This document shows positions 7,485 to 15,757 of a stretch of 45,299 nucleotides of DNA, in pieces. The translations under genes and the position numbers were made by a program. This DNA is from Bacillota bacterium. GTDB taxonomy: Bacteria > Bacillota > DSM-12270 > Thermacetogeniales > Thermacetogeniaceae. How positions within the stretch are numbered: position 1 is the first letter of the stretch; every line of letters begins with the position of its first letter. Location: positions 1-45,299 of the forward strand of contig JARYLU010000023.1 in the NCBI GenBank assembly GCA_029907475.1, given 5' to 3'. Below the pieces are notes generated by a model. That model saw nothing but the letters and a program-made list of their open reading frames with translations, was not told the origin of the DNA and made no database searches.

Positions 7485-7724
7485 ATTGCCGCGAAAAACC
7501 CCGGTCTCGCCGCGATTTTAAGTTTCTTCATTGTCGGTCTCGGCCAGATCTACAACGGCCAGATAGGGAAGGGAATCGCTCTCATGGTCGCCGCCGTAAT
7601 ATCTGGATTGCTCTGTACGATCTTAATAGGTTTTATCCTGCTTCCTGTTGTCTGGATCTACGGGATCTGGGACGCCTACAAGACCGCTGAAAGGATCAAT
7701 CGGGGAGGTGGTGCCGCTGCCTGA
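7485..7724 (+). CDS. TM2-domain membrane protein (copy 1)
   Basis: About 79 residues with a TM2 domain: KNPGLAAILSFFIVGLGQIY, then a GxGKGI turn and a second helix pair ending WDAYKTAERINRGG. An in-frame TGA at 7476-7478 means translation must begin between 7479 and the conserved KNPGL. The only start-like codons are ATC 7482 and ATT 7485, 7-10 bases after AAGGAG. A close paralogue at 33611 has ATG near this position. TM2 proteins are small membrane proteins of unclear function. The gene overlaps tadC by 14 bases. Confidence 0.75.
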   Translation: MAAKNPGLAAILSFFIVGLGQIYNGQIGKGIALMVAAVISGLLCTILIGFILLPVVWIYGIWDAYKTAERINRGGGAAA

Positions 7725-8520
7725 CGTAGCTGCTGTTGCCGCTCTTTTGGCGGGAGGAGCCGTTCTCCTTCCTTCGCTGAGCAAGATCGCTCCTGCGAAC
7801 AGGGTGCAGGTCTCCGAAGTCTTCTGCCGGACGGGGGTCAGGTTTTCGTCTCCTGAAGAGCGGGGCCGGCTTTCAAGGAAGCTGGCCCAGGCCGGAGTCA
7901 GAGAGAAGCCAGAATGGTTTCTGGGTCTCCGGCTCTCCCTGGTCGGGGGCTTTTTGGTGCTCTTCATTCCCCTGCTCCTGGCGGGCACCGACATCTTCTG
8001 GCCGGTCCTGTTAGCTCCCCTGCTGTACCTCGCTCCCAACATCTGGCTCAGCGGCAGGGTTTCGAAGAGAAAGAGCGAGATTCGACTTGCCCTGGCGGAC
8101 TTCACCCTGTTCCTTTCGACCGCTCTCTCTGCCGGGTCGGACATACGGCTCGCCCTTCGGGAGGCCGCAGAAGGAGTAGGAGGAGCCTTACGGGAGGAGG
8201 TGAAGCGCGCCCTTCTGGAAAGCGGCACCGGAAAGAGGCTTGCCGACGCACTCGACGAGATGGCCGACAGGTGCGACGTTGACGAATTGAGAACGCTGGC
8301 GCGGGTCTTGAACCAGGCCCTGCGCTACGGGAGCAGCCTTGCCGATGTCATGCAGGCGTACTCGGAGCAGATGAGGACGGTTCGCAGGTTTGAGATCATG
8401 GAGGCCGCCAACAAGCTAAGCGTAAAGCTGGTCGTGCCGGTTCTCTTGTTCATCCTGGGGCCCTGCATGCTCGCGCTGGGCTATCCTGCGATAGTTGGCC
8501 TGCTTAAAGCCCTTAAGTAA
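7711..8520 (+). CDS. tadC: TadC/TadB-like platform protein (engine 1)
   Basis: About 269 residues from GTG 7711 (SD GGGGAGGTG). It has N-terminal helices, then a cytoplasmic T2SSF-type domain with the typical pattern LADFTLFLSTALSAGSDI...AL...LADALDEMADRCDVDEL, and two C-terminal helices (LVVPVLLFILGPCMLALGYP). Type II secretion/Tad platform proteins of this sort sit in the inner membrane and transmit TadA ATPase motion to the growing fibre. The partner ATPase is probably the TadA at 10866, with TadB at 12200. Confidence 0.8.
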   Translation: MPLPDVAAVAALLAGGAVLLPSLSKIAPANRVQVSEVFCRTGVRFSSPEERGRLSRKLAQAGVREKPEWFLGLRLSLVGGFLVLFIPLLLAGTDIFWPVLLAPLLYLAPNIWLSGRVSKRKSEIRLALADFTLFLSTALSAGSDIRLALREAAEGVGGALREEVKRALLESGTGKRLADALDEMADRCDVDELRTLARVLNQALRYGSSLADVMQAYSEQMRTVRRFEIMEAANKLSVKLVVPVLLFILGPCMLALGYPAIVGLLKALK

Positions 8521-8564
8521 GAATTTCTAACTAAAACTTTAACTAAAAAGGAGGTTAACAAAGC

Positions 8565-8750
8565 TTGAAACTCATGAATCTACTGAAGAAAATCTTCAAA
8601 GGCGAGGATGGGCAGACGCTTTCGGAGTACGGTCTGCTTCTTGCCCTGATCGCAGTAGCTTGCATTCTCGTCATGATTTTCCTGGGTGATCAGCTTGCCG
8701 CAAAGTTCCGCGATGTAGCATCCCAAATTCAGCAAGCGGCGCCCAGGTGA
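8565..8750 (+). CDS. flp: Flp-type major pilin
   Basis: 61 residues from TTG 8565 (ATG 8574 is also possible); SD AAGGAGG at 8549. It has the Flp/Fap hallmark: short basic leader (LLKKIFKGEDG), then Q-T-L-S-E-Y-G before a hydrophobic helix (LLLALIAVACILVMIF) and a short tail. The prepilin peptidase at 17308 is expected to cut after the Gly of DG. The size and motif are those of the structural subunit of Tad fibres. It stands alone downstream of a 44-base gap, with its own strong SD, consistent with high expression. Confidence 0.93.
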   Translation: MKLMNLLKKIFKGEDGQTLSEYGLLLALIAVACILVMIFLGDQLAAKFRDVASQIQQAAPR

Positions 8751-8754
8751 GATT

Positions 8755-9531
8755 ATGGGCAGGTCGCTGAAAGCCTTAAAAGGGAGCTTGGGTGCTCCCT
8801 TTTTTCTGGCTGCGTTAATTGTGCTCTTGACGACCAAGCACGGACCTTTAACCCTGCCTGGCGCCGCCGCGGCCGTGGCCGGAGCTGTTTTTTCGCTTTT
8901 GGGTTTAAATCTCCCGGCTGCGGCCGCGGGGACCCTTTCTGCAACAATTAGCTTCACCGCCCAGGCGATGGTGGGAATCTGCCCGAGCTGCACCCTGGCG
9001 GCCGTCTTTTTCGCGCTCGCCGGGATCGTCTCGTCTCTGCGTCTTGTGGAAGATGGCAGGACCGCCTGGGCGATTGTGCTCGCCCTTTTCCTGGCGTGCA
9101 GTTTATCTTTTTTCGGTTTCCGGCTTCGCCCAGAACCTACCGAGAAAACCGGGGGCGGTCTAAAAGCCGGCCTTCAACCTCTTGCGCCTGTTTCGTCTTC
9201 CATGCAGGGCACAAAACAGGTACAGGCGCAGGAGGTCCCCCTTCTTTACTATTCTCCCTGGTGCGAATACTGCGACGAACCATTAAGAGCCTTCATCGAA
9301 AAGGACCCCGAAGGGAGAAGTTGGAAGCCGGTTGTCGTTCCTTACTCCGCGATATCTGAAGGGGAGATGGAGGCCCGGGAGATAGGTTACATGGGCGAGG
9401 TGCTATCCGCTCCGGAATCGCCCGGCCGCGGTCTTCCCTGTCTCCGGCTTCCCGACGGGAGCGCGTTTGTTGGGAAGAAGAAAATACTCGATTTTCTGGA
9501 AAGGAGTGATCCCTCATCAACATATCGCTGA
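8755..9531 (+). CDS. Membrane thiol oxidoreductase: VKOR-like domain plus thioredoxin fold
   Basis: 258 residues. The N-terminal half has about five helices, with a membrane-embedded CxxC (VGICPSCTLAAVFFALAGI) resembling the active site of VKOR/DsbB-type quinone-linked oxidases. The C-terminal ~95 residues form a thioredoxin-like domain with YSPWCEYCDEPL (second CxxC) and a downstream cis-Pro-like GLPCLRLPDG. Such fusions relay electrons from a thioredoxin-like partner to the membrane and so make disulfides in exported proteins. The other VKOR loop cysteines are not obvious, so the family call is tentative. The natural client here is the Cys-rich TadG-like protein at 6015. Overlaps cpaB by 16 bases. 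Confidence 0.62.
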   Translation: MGRSLKALKGSLGAPFFLAALIVLLTTKHGPLTLPGAAAAVAGAVFSLLGLNLPAAAAGTLSATISFTAQAMVGICPSCTLAAVFFALAGIVSSLRLVEDGRTAWAIVLALFLACSLSFFGFRLRPEPTEKTGGGLKAGLQPLAPVSSSMQGTKQVQAQEVPLLYYSPWCEYCDEPLRAFIEKDPEGRSWKPVVVPYSAISEGEMEAREIGYMGEVLSAPESPGRGLPCLRLPDGSAFVGKKKILDFLERSDPSSTYR

Positions 9532-10166
9532 AGAAAAACCTCCCGCTGGCGGCATCCTTCGTCCTGGCGCTCGCGGCGGCGCTGCTCGTTTACGTTTCGC
9601 TTAAAACCATGCAGCCTTCGGTTCCCGTCCTGGTGGCCGCCCGGAACCTTTCCGTCGGTGCGACCATCGGCGCGGGGGATCTTGCGGTTCGAAACGTTCC
9701 TCCGTCCGTCGTTCCGGATTCTGCCGCCAGCAGAAGCGAGGCGGAAGGAAAAACGGTCGCTTTTGGTCCCATCCTTGCGGGGGAAATCATCAGGAAGGAA
9801 CACCTGGCCGTCTCCGGCTCGCTCCTCGCCGCGCTCCGGACGTACGCTCCAGAGGGCTGGTCGGCGGTTGAGCTTCCCCCTGACACCGCACCGGGGATGG
9901 AGGGTTTGCGCCGCGGCGACAGGGTTGAACTCTACGGAGAGATTCCTTACGGGGAGAAGGGAACTGTCGTGGGCTTAATCGCTCGCGCTGTAATTCTCCA
10001 GACGCCGGAGACGGCGAAAGAGGGCTCCAAACAGTTTGTCGTGGCCGTCCCGGCAAACTCCGCGCCCGCGGTGGCCGAGGCGGTGGTGCGCGGCAAGAAG
10101 CTTGCAGTTGTTCTGCCCTCGGAGGAGGCGAAGCCGGTTGAGGTTTCCGTTTCCGACCAGTCCTGA
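9516..10166 (+). CDS. cpaB: CpaB/RcpC-like SAF-domain pilus assembly protein (engine 1)
   Basis: About 216 residues: an N-terminal helix (LAASFVLALAAALLVYVSL) and an SAF domain (VPVLVAARNLSVGATIGAGDL), then a beta-rich region with GDRVELYGEIPYG. CpaB/RcpC proteins act in the envelope near the Tad secretin or wall channel. The in-frame TGA at 9507 forces a start between 9510 and the helix. No ATG, GTG or TTG occurs there. ATC 9516 is nine bases after AAGGAG and gives M-NISLKKNLPL. The internal ATG 9609 would delete the helix. Confidence 0.78.
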   Translation: MNISLKKNLPLAASFVLALAAALLVYVSLKTMQPSVPVLVAARNLSVGATIGAGDLAVRNVPPSVVPDSAASRSEAEGKTVAFGPILAGEIIRKEHLAVSGSLLAALRTYAPEGWSAVELPPDTAPGMEGLRRGDRVELYGEIPYGEKGTVVGLIARAVILQTPETAKEGSKQFVVAVPANSAPAVAEAVVRGKKLAVVLPSEEAKPVEVSVSDQS

Positions 10167-10869
10167 AGAAGCGGGCGGCGGCTTTGCCGCAGGCTTTCTG
10201 TCCCTTTTCCCCGGGGCGGGGGCAACGACTCTCGCCTGTCTGGCTGCACTCTCGCTTGTTGAGAGCGGAAGGCAAGTCGCCCTGGTGGACTTTTCTCCCT
10301 TCGGGAAGGCCAGGTCGTACATGGGGCTGACGCCGGACGTCTGCCCTGCAAGCGTCCTGGACGCGGCGGGCGTAAGCGGCCCGGGCGAGATCCGGAGGGC
10401 GGGGGTCGTGCACCCGCGCTCCGTGTTCGTGATTCCCGGCGCCGCCAGGCCCCTGGATGCGCCGCAGGTGGACAGCAGGCTCGTGTCCCGGACCCTGGCC
10501 TATCTCCGCCGGGAGTTCGACTGCGCCGTGGCGGTTCTCCCCTCCATCTGGGAAGCCGGTTGGGCGGGAGCAATCGTCTGCGACGTGATCTGCCTCGTCC
10601 TGAGGCCCGACCGGGCCGACCTGGACCGCTGCCGGGATGAGGTCGAACTCCTCTCCCGCCTGGGCTGCGGCGGCAGAGTGAAGATCGTCCTCAACCAGAG
10701 CAGGGCGCCGGGCGCTCTCCGGGACGAGGAGGTCAGGGAGGCTTTGAGGCCGGATTGCGTGCTGCCGTTCGACCCCGGGGTGCGCGCCATGTGCAATAAA
10801 AGGTATCTGGAAACAGGGCGTTTCAAAAAACAAGTTCTGAGTCTTCTCGAAAGGGGGGACGGGGGTTGA
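10138..10869 (+). CDS. MinD/ParA-like TadZ (CpaE-type) protein with degenerate P-loop (engine 1)
   Basis: 243 residues from TTG 10138 (SD GGAGGAGG, nine bases away), overlapping cpaB. The P-loop region reads LFPGAGATTLACLAALSL, i.e. G-A-T-T in place of G-K-T-T, so the signature Lys is missing. The rest follows the SIMIBI fold (QVALVDFSPFGKARSYMGL; DCAVAVLPSIWEAGWAGAIV; VKIVLNQSRAPGAL). TadZ/CpaE proteins place the Tad machine in the cell, and several have such altered P-loops. It may bind nucleotide weakly or not at all. Overlaps tadA by 4 bases. Confidence 0.7.
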   Translation: MRFPFPTSPEEAGGGFAAGFLSLFPGAGATTLACLAALSLVESGRQVALVDFSPFGKARSYMGLTPDVCPASVLDAAGVSGPGEIRRAGVVHPRSVFVIPGAARPLDAPQVDSRLVSRTLAYLRREFDCAVAVLPSIWEAGWAGAIVCDVICLVLRPDRADLDRCRDEVELLSRLGCGGRVKIVLNQSRAPGALRDEEVREALRPDCVLPFDPGVRAMCNKRYLETGRFKKQVLSLLERGDGG

Positions 10870-12212
10870 ACGAATGCGACGTTGCTCTTTTGGGGATGTT
10901 CGCCGCCCGGGACGGGCTCATCAGCGCTGCGGTCGAGCCCTGTTCGGAAGAGCCTGACAAGGAAGAAATTATCTCTCCCGAGGTTTATTCCCAGCTTAAG
11001 AACCATGTTCAGGAAATCGTGCGCCAGCAGTTCAGGCTTGAGGAGACGGTGCGCTCCCGGGACCCCGTGGTCCGCTCGAAGTTTAAAGCCATTGCTCTCA
11101 ACTGCATGCGGTACCTGGACATCCGCGTGAGCACTCCGGACGTGTCCGCAGTGGTCCAGCGCCTTTTCGACGACATCATGGGCTACGGCCCCCTGGAGAG
11201 GTACTTCTGGGATCCCGAAGTGACGGAGATCATCGTGAACAATACGAAGATTACCGTTGAGAAAAACGGCATCGAGTTCGACGCCGAGGAGCAGTTCGAA
11301 AGCGTCGAGCAGGCGCGGGACGTGGTCCAGCGGATGATCGCCCCAACGGGGAAGCGGCTGGACTACGCCGAACCCGAGGTCAACGCCAGGCTCTTTGATG
11401 GTTCGCGCTTGATCGCCCAGATCGTTCCCATCGCCGTGGACGGGATCTTGGTCGCGATCCGCCGCTTCCGACAGGACCTCACTGTAGCCGAGCTTTTGAA
11501 AAACGGGGCGTTTTCCCGCGCCCTCCTGGACTTTTTGCGGGCGGCTGTCGTGAGCAGGCAGAACATCGTCGTCAGCGGGGGCACCGGAAGCGGGAAGACG
11601 ACTCTGCTGAATGTTTTGGGCTCCTTTATTCCCGAGAGCGACCGCATCATCACCATCGAAGACCCCGCGGAGCTCCGGCTCCAGCACCCGAAGGTGCGCC
11701 GGCTCGAGGCCCGGCCGCCTAACATCGAGGGGAAGGGGGAAATTCCCATCCGCAGGCTGGTCAAAAGCGCTCTGCGGATGGCTCCAAAAAGAATCATCGT
11801 CGGGGAGTGCCGGGGCGCGGAAGCCTTCGATATGCTCCAGGCGATGAACACGGGGCATCTCGGGTCGCTCACGACGCTGCACGCCAACTCCGCGGCGGAC
11901 TCCATCACGCGCCTCGTGGGGATGGTCCTGCAAACGGGGATGGACCTGAACGAGAGCGCCATCTGCAACATGATCGCATCTGCTGTTGATCTCATCGTCC
12001 ACATCGAGATGGATAGGACCGGGCGCAGGCGGGTCGACCACGTGGTGGAGGTTGCTGGAATACGGAGAAACGAGGCGGGTGCCGTTTCCGGCGTGGAGCT
12101 CAACCCGCTCTGGGCGTTCAGCGGGGAGAAAAACGACTGGGTCTGGGTTGGCAGGAAGTTCCTTCGGAGGGAGAAGCTCGTGCGGGAGGGGGGCTGGAGG
12201 TGCTCGCTTTAG
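10866..12212 (+). CDS. tadA: TadA, pilus assembly ATPase (engine 1)
   Basis: 448 residues from TTG 10866. It has an N-terminal helical domain, then the VirB11/TadA ATPase core: Walker A GGTGSGKTT (about residue 239), Asp box TIEDPAELRL, Walker B region RIIVGECRGAEAFDMLQAMN, and His box GSLTTLHANS. Usual TadA length. It is a hexameric cytoplasmic motor that powers fibre extension with the TadB/TadC platform. It directly follows the TadZ-like gene and overlaps tadB by 13 bases. Confidence 0.95.
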   Translation: MNECDVALLGMFAARDGLISAAVEPCSEEPDKEEIISPEVYSQLKNHVQEIVRQQFRLEETVRSRDPVVRSKFKAIALNCMRYLDIRVSTPDVSAVVQRLFDDIMGYGPLERYFWDPEVTEIIVNNTKITVEKNGIEFDAEEQFESVEQARDVVQRMIAPTGKRLDYAEPEVNARLFDGSRLIAQIVPIAVDGILVAIRRFRQDLTVAELLKNGAFSRALLDFLRAAVVSRQNIVVSGGTGSGKTTLLNVLGSFIPESDRIITIEDPAELRLQHPKVRRLEARPPNIEGKGEIPIRRLVKSALRMAPKRIIVGECRGAEAFDMLQAMNTGHLGSLTTLHANSAADSITRLVGMVLQTGMDLNESAICNMIASAVDLIVHIEMDRTGRRRVDHVVEVAGIRRNEAGAVSGVELNPLWAFSGEKNDWVWVGRKFLRREKLVREGGWRCSL

Positions 12213-13018
12213 CCTGTCTTCTGGTTTTCCTTGCTGTTTACCTGTTTGCCTGGCACGTCTTGCGCCCGCGCGGGGTATCGCTCCAGGAGGAGTGGAAGCT
12301 AGAGCACGAGCGGGGCACCTTCGGCCAGCGGCTTTTCTACGTGGTCCTGTGCGGCTTTGCCTGCGCCCTCGCCGCCTATGGGGTAACCGGACAGCTTCAT
12401 TTCGCCGCTCTGGGCCTCTTTGGGGGGTACTTTGCTGCCAACGCACTCATCCGGAGAAGGGAAAAGGCGCGGGAGGACGCGCTTCGCGCCCAGTACGGGC
12501 GAATTCTGACCGCTCTTGCCTCCGCCCTCCAGGGCGGGCTCGGGCTTTATCAGGCGCTGGAGGACATTACTCCCTCCCTCCCTGAGCCCGGCAGGAACAT
12601 ATTCGTTGAAATTCTTTCCCGCGCCCGGACGGGTTCCACCGTGCTTCAGGCCGTGAGGGACGTTGCCCGGGTCACCGGGTGGAGGGACCTGGACTCCCTG
12701 GCGATGGCGGTCAGGCTCTACGAAACCACTGGCTGCGACCTGGTACGCGTGTTCAACTACCTGTCGGACGCCGTGAGGGAGCGCGAGAGCGACAGGAAGT
12801 ACGTGAGCGCCGTGACCGCAGAAATCCGGACGACGGCCTCGGTCCTGAGCGTTCTACCCTTTGTCTTGATCGGGGCCGCCCGGGTGCTTGCTCCGGAGTT
12901 CGCGAGCCCTTTGTTTACGACCACCGGAGGGAACCTGGTTGTGCTCTTCTGCGCCGGGATGGTGTTCCTGGGCAACAAGTTCATAAGAGGGATGGTGGAG
13001 AAAGCTGTCGGAGCTTGA
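12200..13018 (+). CDS. tadB: TadB-like platform protein (engine 1)
   Basis: About 272 residues from GTG 12200 with SD GGAGG immediately upstream. N-terminal helices (LALACLLVFLAVYLFAWHV), then the T2SSF pattern ILTALASALQGGLGLYQALE...DLDSLAMAVRLYETTGCDLV and C-terminal helices. It partners TadC (7711) and TadA (10866) in the inner membrane. Overlap with TadA and the downstream SpoIIM-like gene indicates one transcript. Confidence 0.85.
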   Translation: MLALACLLVFLAVYLFAWHVLRPRGVSLQEEWKLEHERGTFGQRLFYVVLCGFACALAAYGVTGQLHFAALGLFGGYFAANALIRRREKAREDALRAQYGRILTALASALQGGLGLYQALEDITPSLPEPGRNIFVEILSRARTGSTVLQAVRDVARVTGWRDLDSLAMAVRLYETTGCDLVRVFNYLSDAVRERESDRKYVSAVTAEIRTTASVLSVLPFVLIGAARVLAPEFASPLFTTTGGNLVVLFCAGMVFLGNKFIRGMVEKAVGA

Positions 13019-13535
13019 AAAACTCTTCAACAAAAAGCTGTTCGTATGGGGCGGAATCTTCGCCCTGGGCGCGGCCTGCGGGGCTCTGGGGCACAAAGCG
13101 ATTTTGCCGCACATGGTTTCTCTTATCGACGTAGGGCTTCGGGCAAGCGGGCGTCTCAGCGCGGGGAGCGGGATTGAGGCCGCTCTGTTCATCTTTTTAA
13201 AGAATTTTTCCGTCGTTTTCTTATGCGCCCTGCTGGGGCGCGGCACGAGGGGGGTCTTTCCTGCTCTTGTCTGCTTCATCAACGGGGGCATTCTGGGCTT
13301 TCTGGGCGCCGTAATGCGCGCCTACGGGGACGTTTCCTGGTGGAGGTATGTTGCTGTGCTTTCACCGCACGGTGTCATCGAACTCGTGGCGGTCTTCGCG
13401 GCGTGCACCGTCGGGATGCTTAAAGCGCCGGTGAAGAAAAAACTCCGCCTGCTTGGAGCGCCGCTTGCCATGCTCGTTGTAGCGGCGTACGTGGAAACAT
13501 GGATTTCGTCGGGACTGGCGGGCAGAATCCTTTGA
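13005..13535 (+). CDS. SpoIIM-like integral membrane protein
   Basis: About 176 residues with five hydrophobic segments and the SpoIIM/DUF95 pattern: FLKNFSVVFLCALLGRGTRG, FINGGILGFLGAVM and the signature SPHGVIELVAVFAACTVGM. In spore-formers SpoIIM belongs to the septal peptidoglycan-remodelling complex; stand-alone relatives are of unknown role. Here it sits inside the Tad operon. The first helix (LFVWGGIFALGAACGALG) needs a start upstream of TTG 13104. The only candidate after SD GGTGGAG is CTG 13005, because an in-frame TAA lies at 12984. Could relate to letting the fibre through the wall (inference). Confidence 0.7.
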   Translation: MSELEKLFNKKLFVWGGIFALGAACGALGHKAILPHMVSLIDVGLRASGRLSAGSGIEAALFIFLKNFSVVFLCALLGRGTRGVFPALVCFINGGILGFLGAVMRAYGDVSWWRYVAVLSPHGVIELVAVFAACTVGMLKAPVKKKLRLLGAPLAMLVVAAYVETWISSGLAGRIL

Positions 13536-13551
13536 GAGCAAAGCTGAGAGT

Positions 13552-13583
13552 AAAGCGCGGATTTTTCCCGCGCTTTCTTTTTT
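13552..13583 (+). terminator. Rho-independent terminator
   Basis: 9-bp stem AAAGCGCGG/CCGCGCTTT, 7-base loop, followed by CTTTTTT. Nearly the same stem recurs at 22273. Confidence 0.88.
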
Positions 13584-13617
13584 GAAAGCAAACACCGGCA
13601 AAAGGGGGTCTCTAGTT

Positions 13618-14658
13618 TTGCAGGTTTTCATCAACGCAGGACCCGATAAAATCGAGTCCTTCGTAAAAGCTACGAACGTTTCTTTTAAACCCTTGAACGA
13701 AGCCGGGCCCGCCGGCGATGCCGTCGCGGTGGTGGTGCAGGGGGCGTCGTTTAAAAACGACCTTTCGGTCTCCATCGGGCTCGGCGTTCCCGTCGTCGTC
13801 GTTGCAGGAAACGAGAGCGCCGGAGAATTTATCGAAGATGCTCTAAAGTTCGGGGTTCCCGAGCCCTGCATACTGGTCAAGCGCGGCGACAGGGTTTGCG
13901 GGCTGGACGGAAGGGAAATCGCTCCAGCGGTGGGGAGGGGGATCGGAATCAGGGCAGTGGTGAAGGCCGCGGAGCATGCCCTGAAGAACGGCCTCTATCC
14001 GGAGCCCCTCGTCTGGGTCGAAGAGGAAGAGCCTGTAGTCTTCCAGGAGCCGGAGCCGCCCGGTGAGGGGCGCCCGGAAGCAAAGCCGCCCGAGCCGTCC
14101 GCGAAAGAGGCCAGGCCGAAAGTCGTCCCGCTGGCGCGGGAGGCGGGCGTAGAGGCCAGGCTTGAGGGAATCCTGGAGATGGCAGAAAGAATCCTTGCGG
14201 TGTTCCGGTCCACGTCGGACGCGGAGAGCGGCCCGGTGGCGCGGGATCTGGCGGCCAGGCTTGACGGAGTGCACCTCGAGCTTTCGCCCAAGCCGTCTTC
14301 TTACGCTTTCTACGGGAAGACCCTGGAGGAGGCCTTGCGCTCAGGTAAATACCTGTACGCAAGCTCCAGTGCGTTTGCGGGCAACGGGTACGCGGGCGCG
14401 AAGTGGCTGATCGTCGAGATCGATGTGGAGATCATGCCCTCCCTGCCTGAACTCGTGGACAGGATCTACAAGAGGGCGGAAAAGATAATCCACGCTGTAG
14501 GGGAGAAGGAAGGGCAGGCCGCGCTGAAGACCTGGTTGGAGTCCGGCTGGAAGCTGGAAGCCATTGTCCCCAACCGCTCCGCGTTTGACTCCATCAAGCG
14601 CGCCTTCGGAAAGATCGTCTTCCCCGACGCTTCCGCCCTTGTTGCCCAGTTCACCTGA
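13618..14658 (+). CDS. Unrecognised protein with receiver-like N-terminus, in the tadZ group
   Basis: 346 residues from TTG 13618. The N-terminal ~120 residues alternate strands and helices (LQVFINAGPDKIESF; GVPVVVVAGNESAGEFIEDAL) like the atypical receiver domains of CpaE/TadZ. A Glu/Pro-rich linker follows (about 135-175, EEEEPVVFQEPEPPGEGRPE), then an alpha/beta C-terminal domain (LEEALRSGKYLYASSSAFA; GAKWLIVEIDVEIM). No ATPase motif is present. It could be the receiver half that the two following ATPases lack in full. Possibly a scaffold for machine placement; this is inference. Confidence 0.5.
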   Translation: MQVFINAGPDKIESFVKATNVSFKPLNEAGPAGDAVAVVVQGASFKNDLSVSIGLGVPVVVVAGNESAGEFIEDALKFGVPEPCILVKRGDRVCGLDGREIAPAVGRGIGIRAVVKAAEHALKNGLYPEPLVWVEEEEPVVFQEPEPPGEGRPEAKPPEPSAKEARPKVVPLAREAGVEARLEGILEMAERILAVFRSTSDAESGPVARDLAARLDGVHLELSPKPSSYAFYGKTLEEALRSGKYLYASSSAFAGNGYAGAKWLIVEIDVEIMPSLPELVDRIYKRAEKIIHAVGEKEGQAALKTWLESGWKLEAIVPNRSAFDSIKRAFGKIVFPDASALVAQFT

Positions 14659-14671
14659 GGAGATGGGGCCG

Positions 14672-15757
14672 GTGAAAGTCTTGCTGTTGGGGGAGGCGCG
14701 CCGGTTGGCGCCCGGGGTCGCGGAGCGCGGCTTCAGGGTTACCCTGGACCCTGGTGATAAGCCGGGTGCGGCGGTTTCTGACGTTGCCGCTTGTCAGTTC
14801 GCCCCGGAAGGGATTCCCCTGATCGTCCTGGGCACCGGAACGGTGGCGGACTGGGCGGCCCGCCGAAAAAGGCCGGACGCCTGCATCGTGGATGCCCCGG
14901 AAAAAGCACTTGACAAGCTCACCGAGCTTGTCAAGCCGGTCAGCGCGCCGGAGCGGAGGGCTGTAAAGAGAAGCGGGAGAGTTTTCGTGCTCACGTACTC
15001 AAACAAGGGTGGGGTGGGGAAGACCACCGCGGCGGTCAGCCTCGCCTTAACTCTCGCGGAAGGGGGCATTCCGACCGTTCTCTGCGACTTTGACCTTGCT
15101 GCCCCCGATATTGCCTCATACTTCGATCTCAAGCCGAAGCAAGGGATTGAGAAGCTGGCGGAAGGTGTAGGCGCCAGATCGCTCCTCTTGGGAGTTTCGG
15201 GAAAACTCTACGTTCTGCCCGGCCCCGTGGGGACGGGCATTTCCTGCTTTACGGGGAAAGAGCTGGTAAGAGCGGTTGAAGAGCTTTTGAATGAGTTCCC
15301 CGTGGTGGTTGGAGACACTCCTCCTGCGCCCTGGGAGAAGGAGTTCCTGCACGGCATTTTCGCGTCAGCCGATCTTGTCTACGCGGTGGTGGACCAGTCG
15401 AAGTTCAGCGTCAGGGAAACCGAGACTTACGCCCCCACGCTTCTCCTGATGGGGGTCAGGCCGGAGGCGATCCGGATCATCGTGAACAGGTACAGCCCCA
15501 AGCTGGCCGCGCTGCACGAAATCGAGCGCGCTTTTTGTTCGGGATTCAAAAAAGGGGCGCGCTCTCTGCCGAAGGTAGTAGCTGTAATCCCCGAAGGGTG
15601 GGAGGAGCAGGTGAGAGCCGGCTACCGGGGAAGCGTCCTGCACAGAGAGGAGTGGCTGAAGCTGGCGAGGGAGGTAGCCGGGCTTGCAGGTTGCGCGCTG
15701 GAACCGGAGAGAAAAGAACACAAGCAAGGAGGGTTGCTTGGGTGGCTGAAAAGATAG
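14672..15757 (+). CDS. tadZ: TadZ/CpaE-like MinD-family ATPase
   Basis: 361 residues. GTG 14672 is nine bases after GAGGAG, while ATG 14663 is too close to it. A short N-terminal receiver-like domain (VKVLLLGEARRLAPGV...) precedes a MinD/ParA domain with an intact deviant Walker A (YSNKGGVGKTT, about residue 113), Walker A' (VLCDFDLAAPDIASYF) and switch region (VVVGDTPPAPWEKEFL). The domain order is that of CpaE/TadZ, which sets the polar or focal site of Tad pili. Overlaps the next ATPase gene by 16 bases. Confidence 0.8.
   Translation: MKVLLLGEARRLAPGVAERGFRVTLDPGDKPGAAVSDVAACQFAPEGIPLIVLGTGTVADWAARRKRPDACIVDAPEKALDKLTELVKPVSAPERRAVKRSGRVFVLTYSNKGGVGKTTAAVSLALTLAEGGIPTVLCDFDLAAPDIASYFDLKPKQGIEKLAEGVGARSLLLGVSGKLYVLPGPVGTGISCFTGKELVRAVEELLNEFPVVVGDTPPAPWEKEFLHGIFASADLVYAVVDQSKFSVRETETYAPTLLLMGVRPEAIRIIVNRYSPKLAALHEIERAFCSGFKKGARSLPKVVAVIPEGWEEQVRAGYRGSVLHREEWLKLAREVAGLAGCALEPERKEHKQGGLLGWLKR

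Noticed and set aside
10500-12446. 648-codon minus-strand open frame opposite tadA
   Set aside because: It is the antisense of the TadA ATPase with a His/Arg/Pro-rich shadow composition and no motifs.
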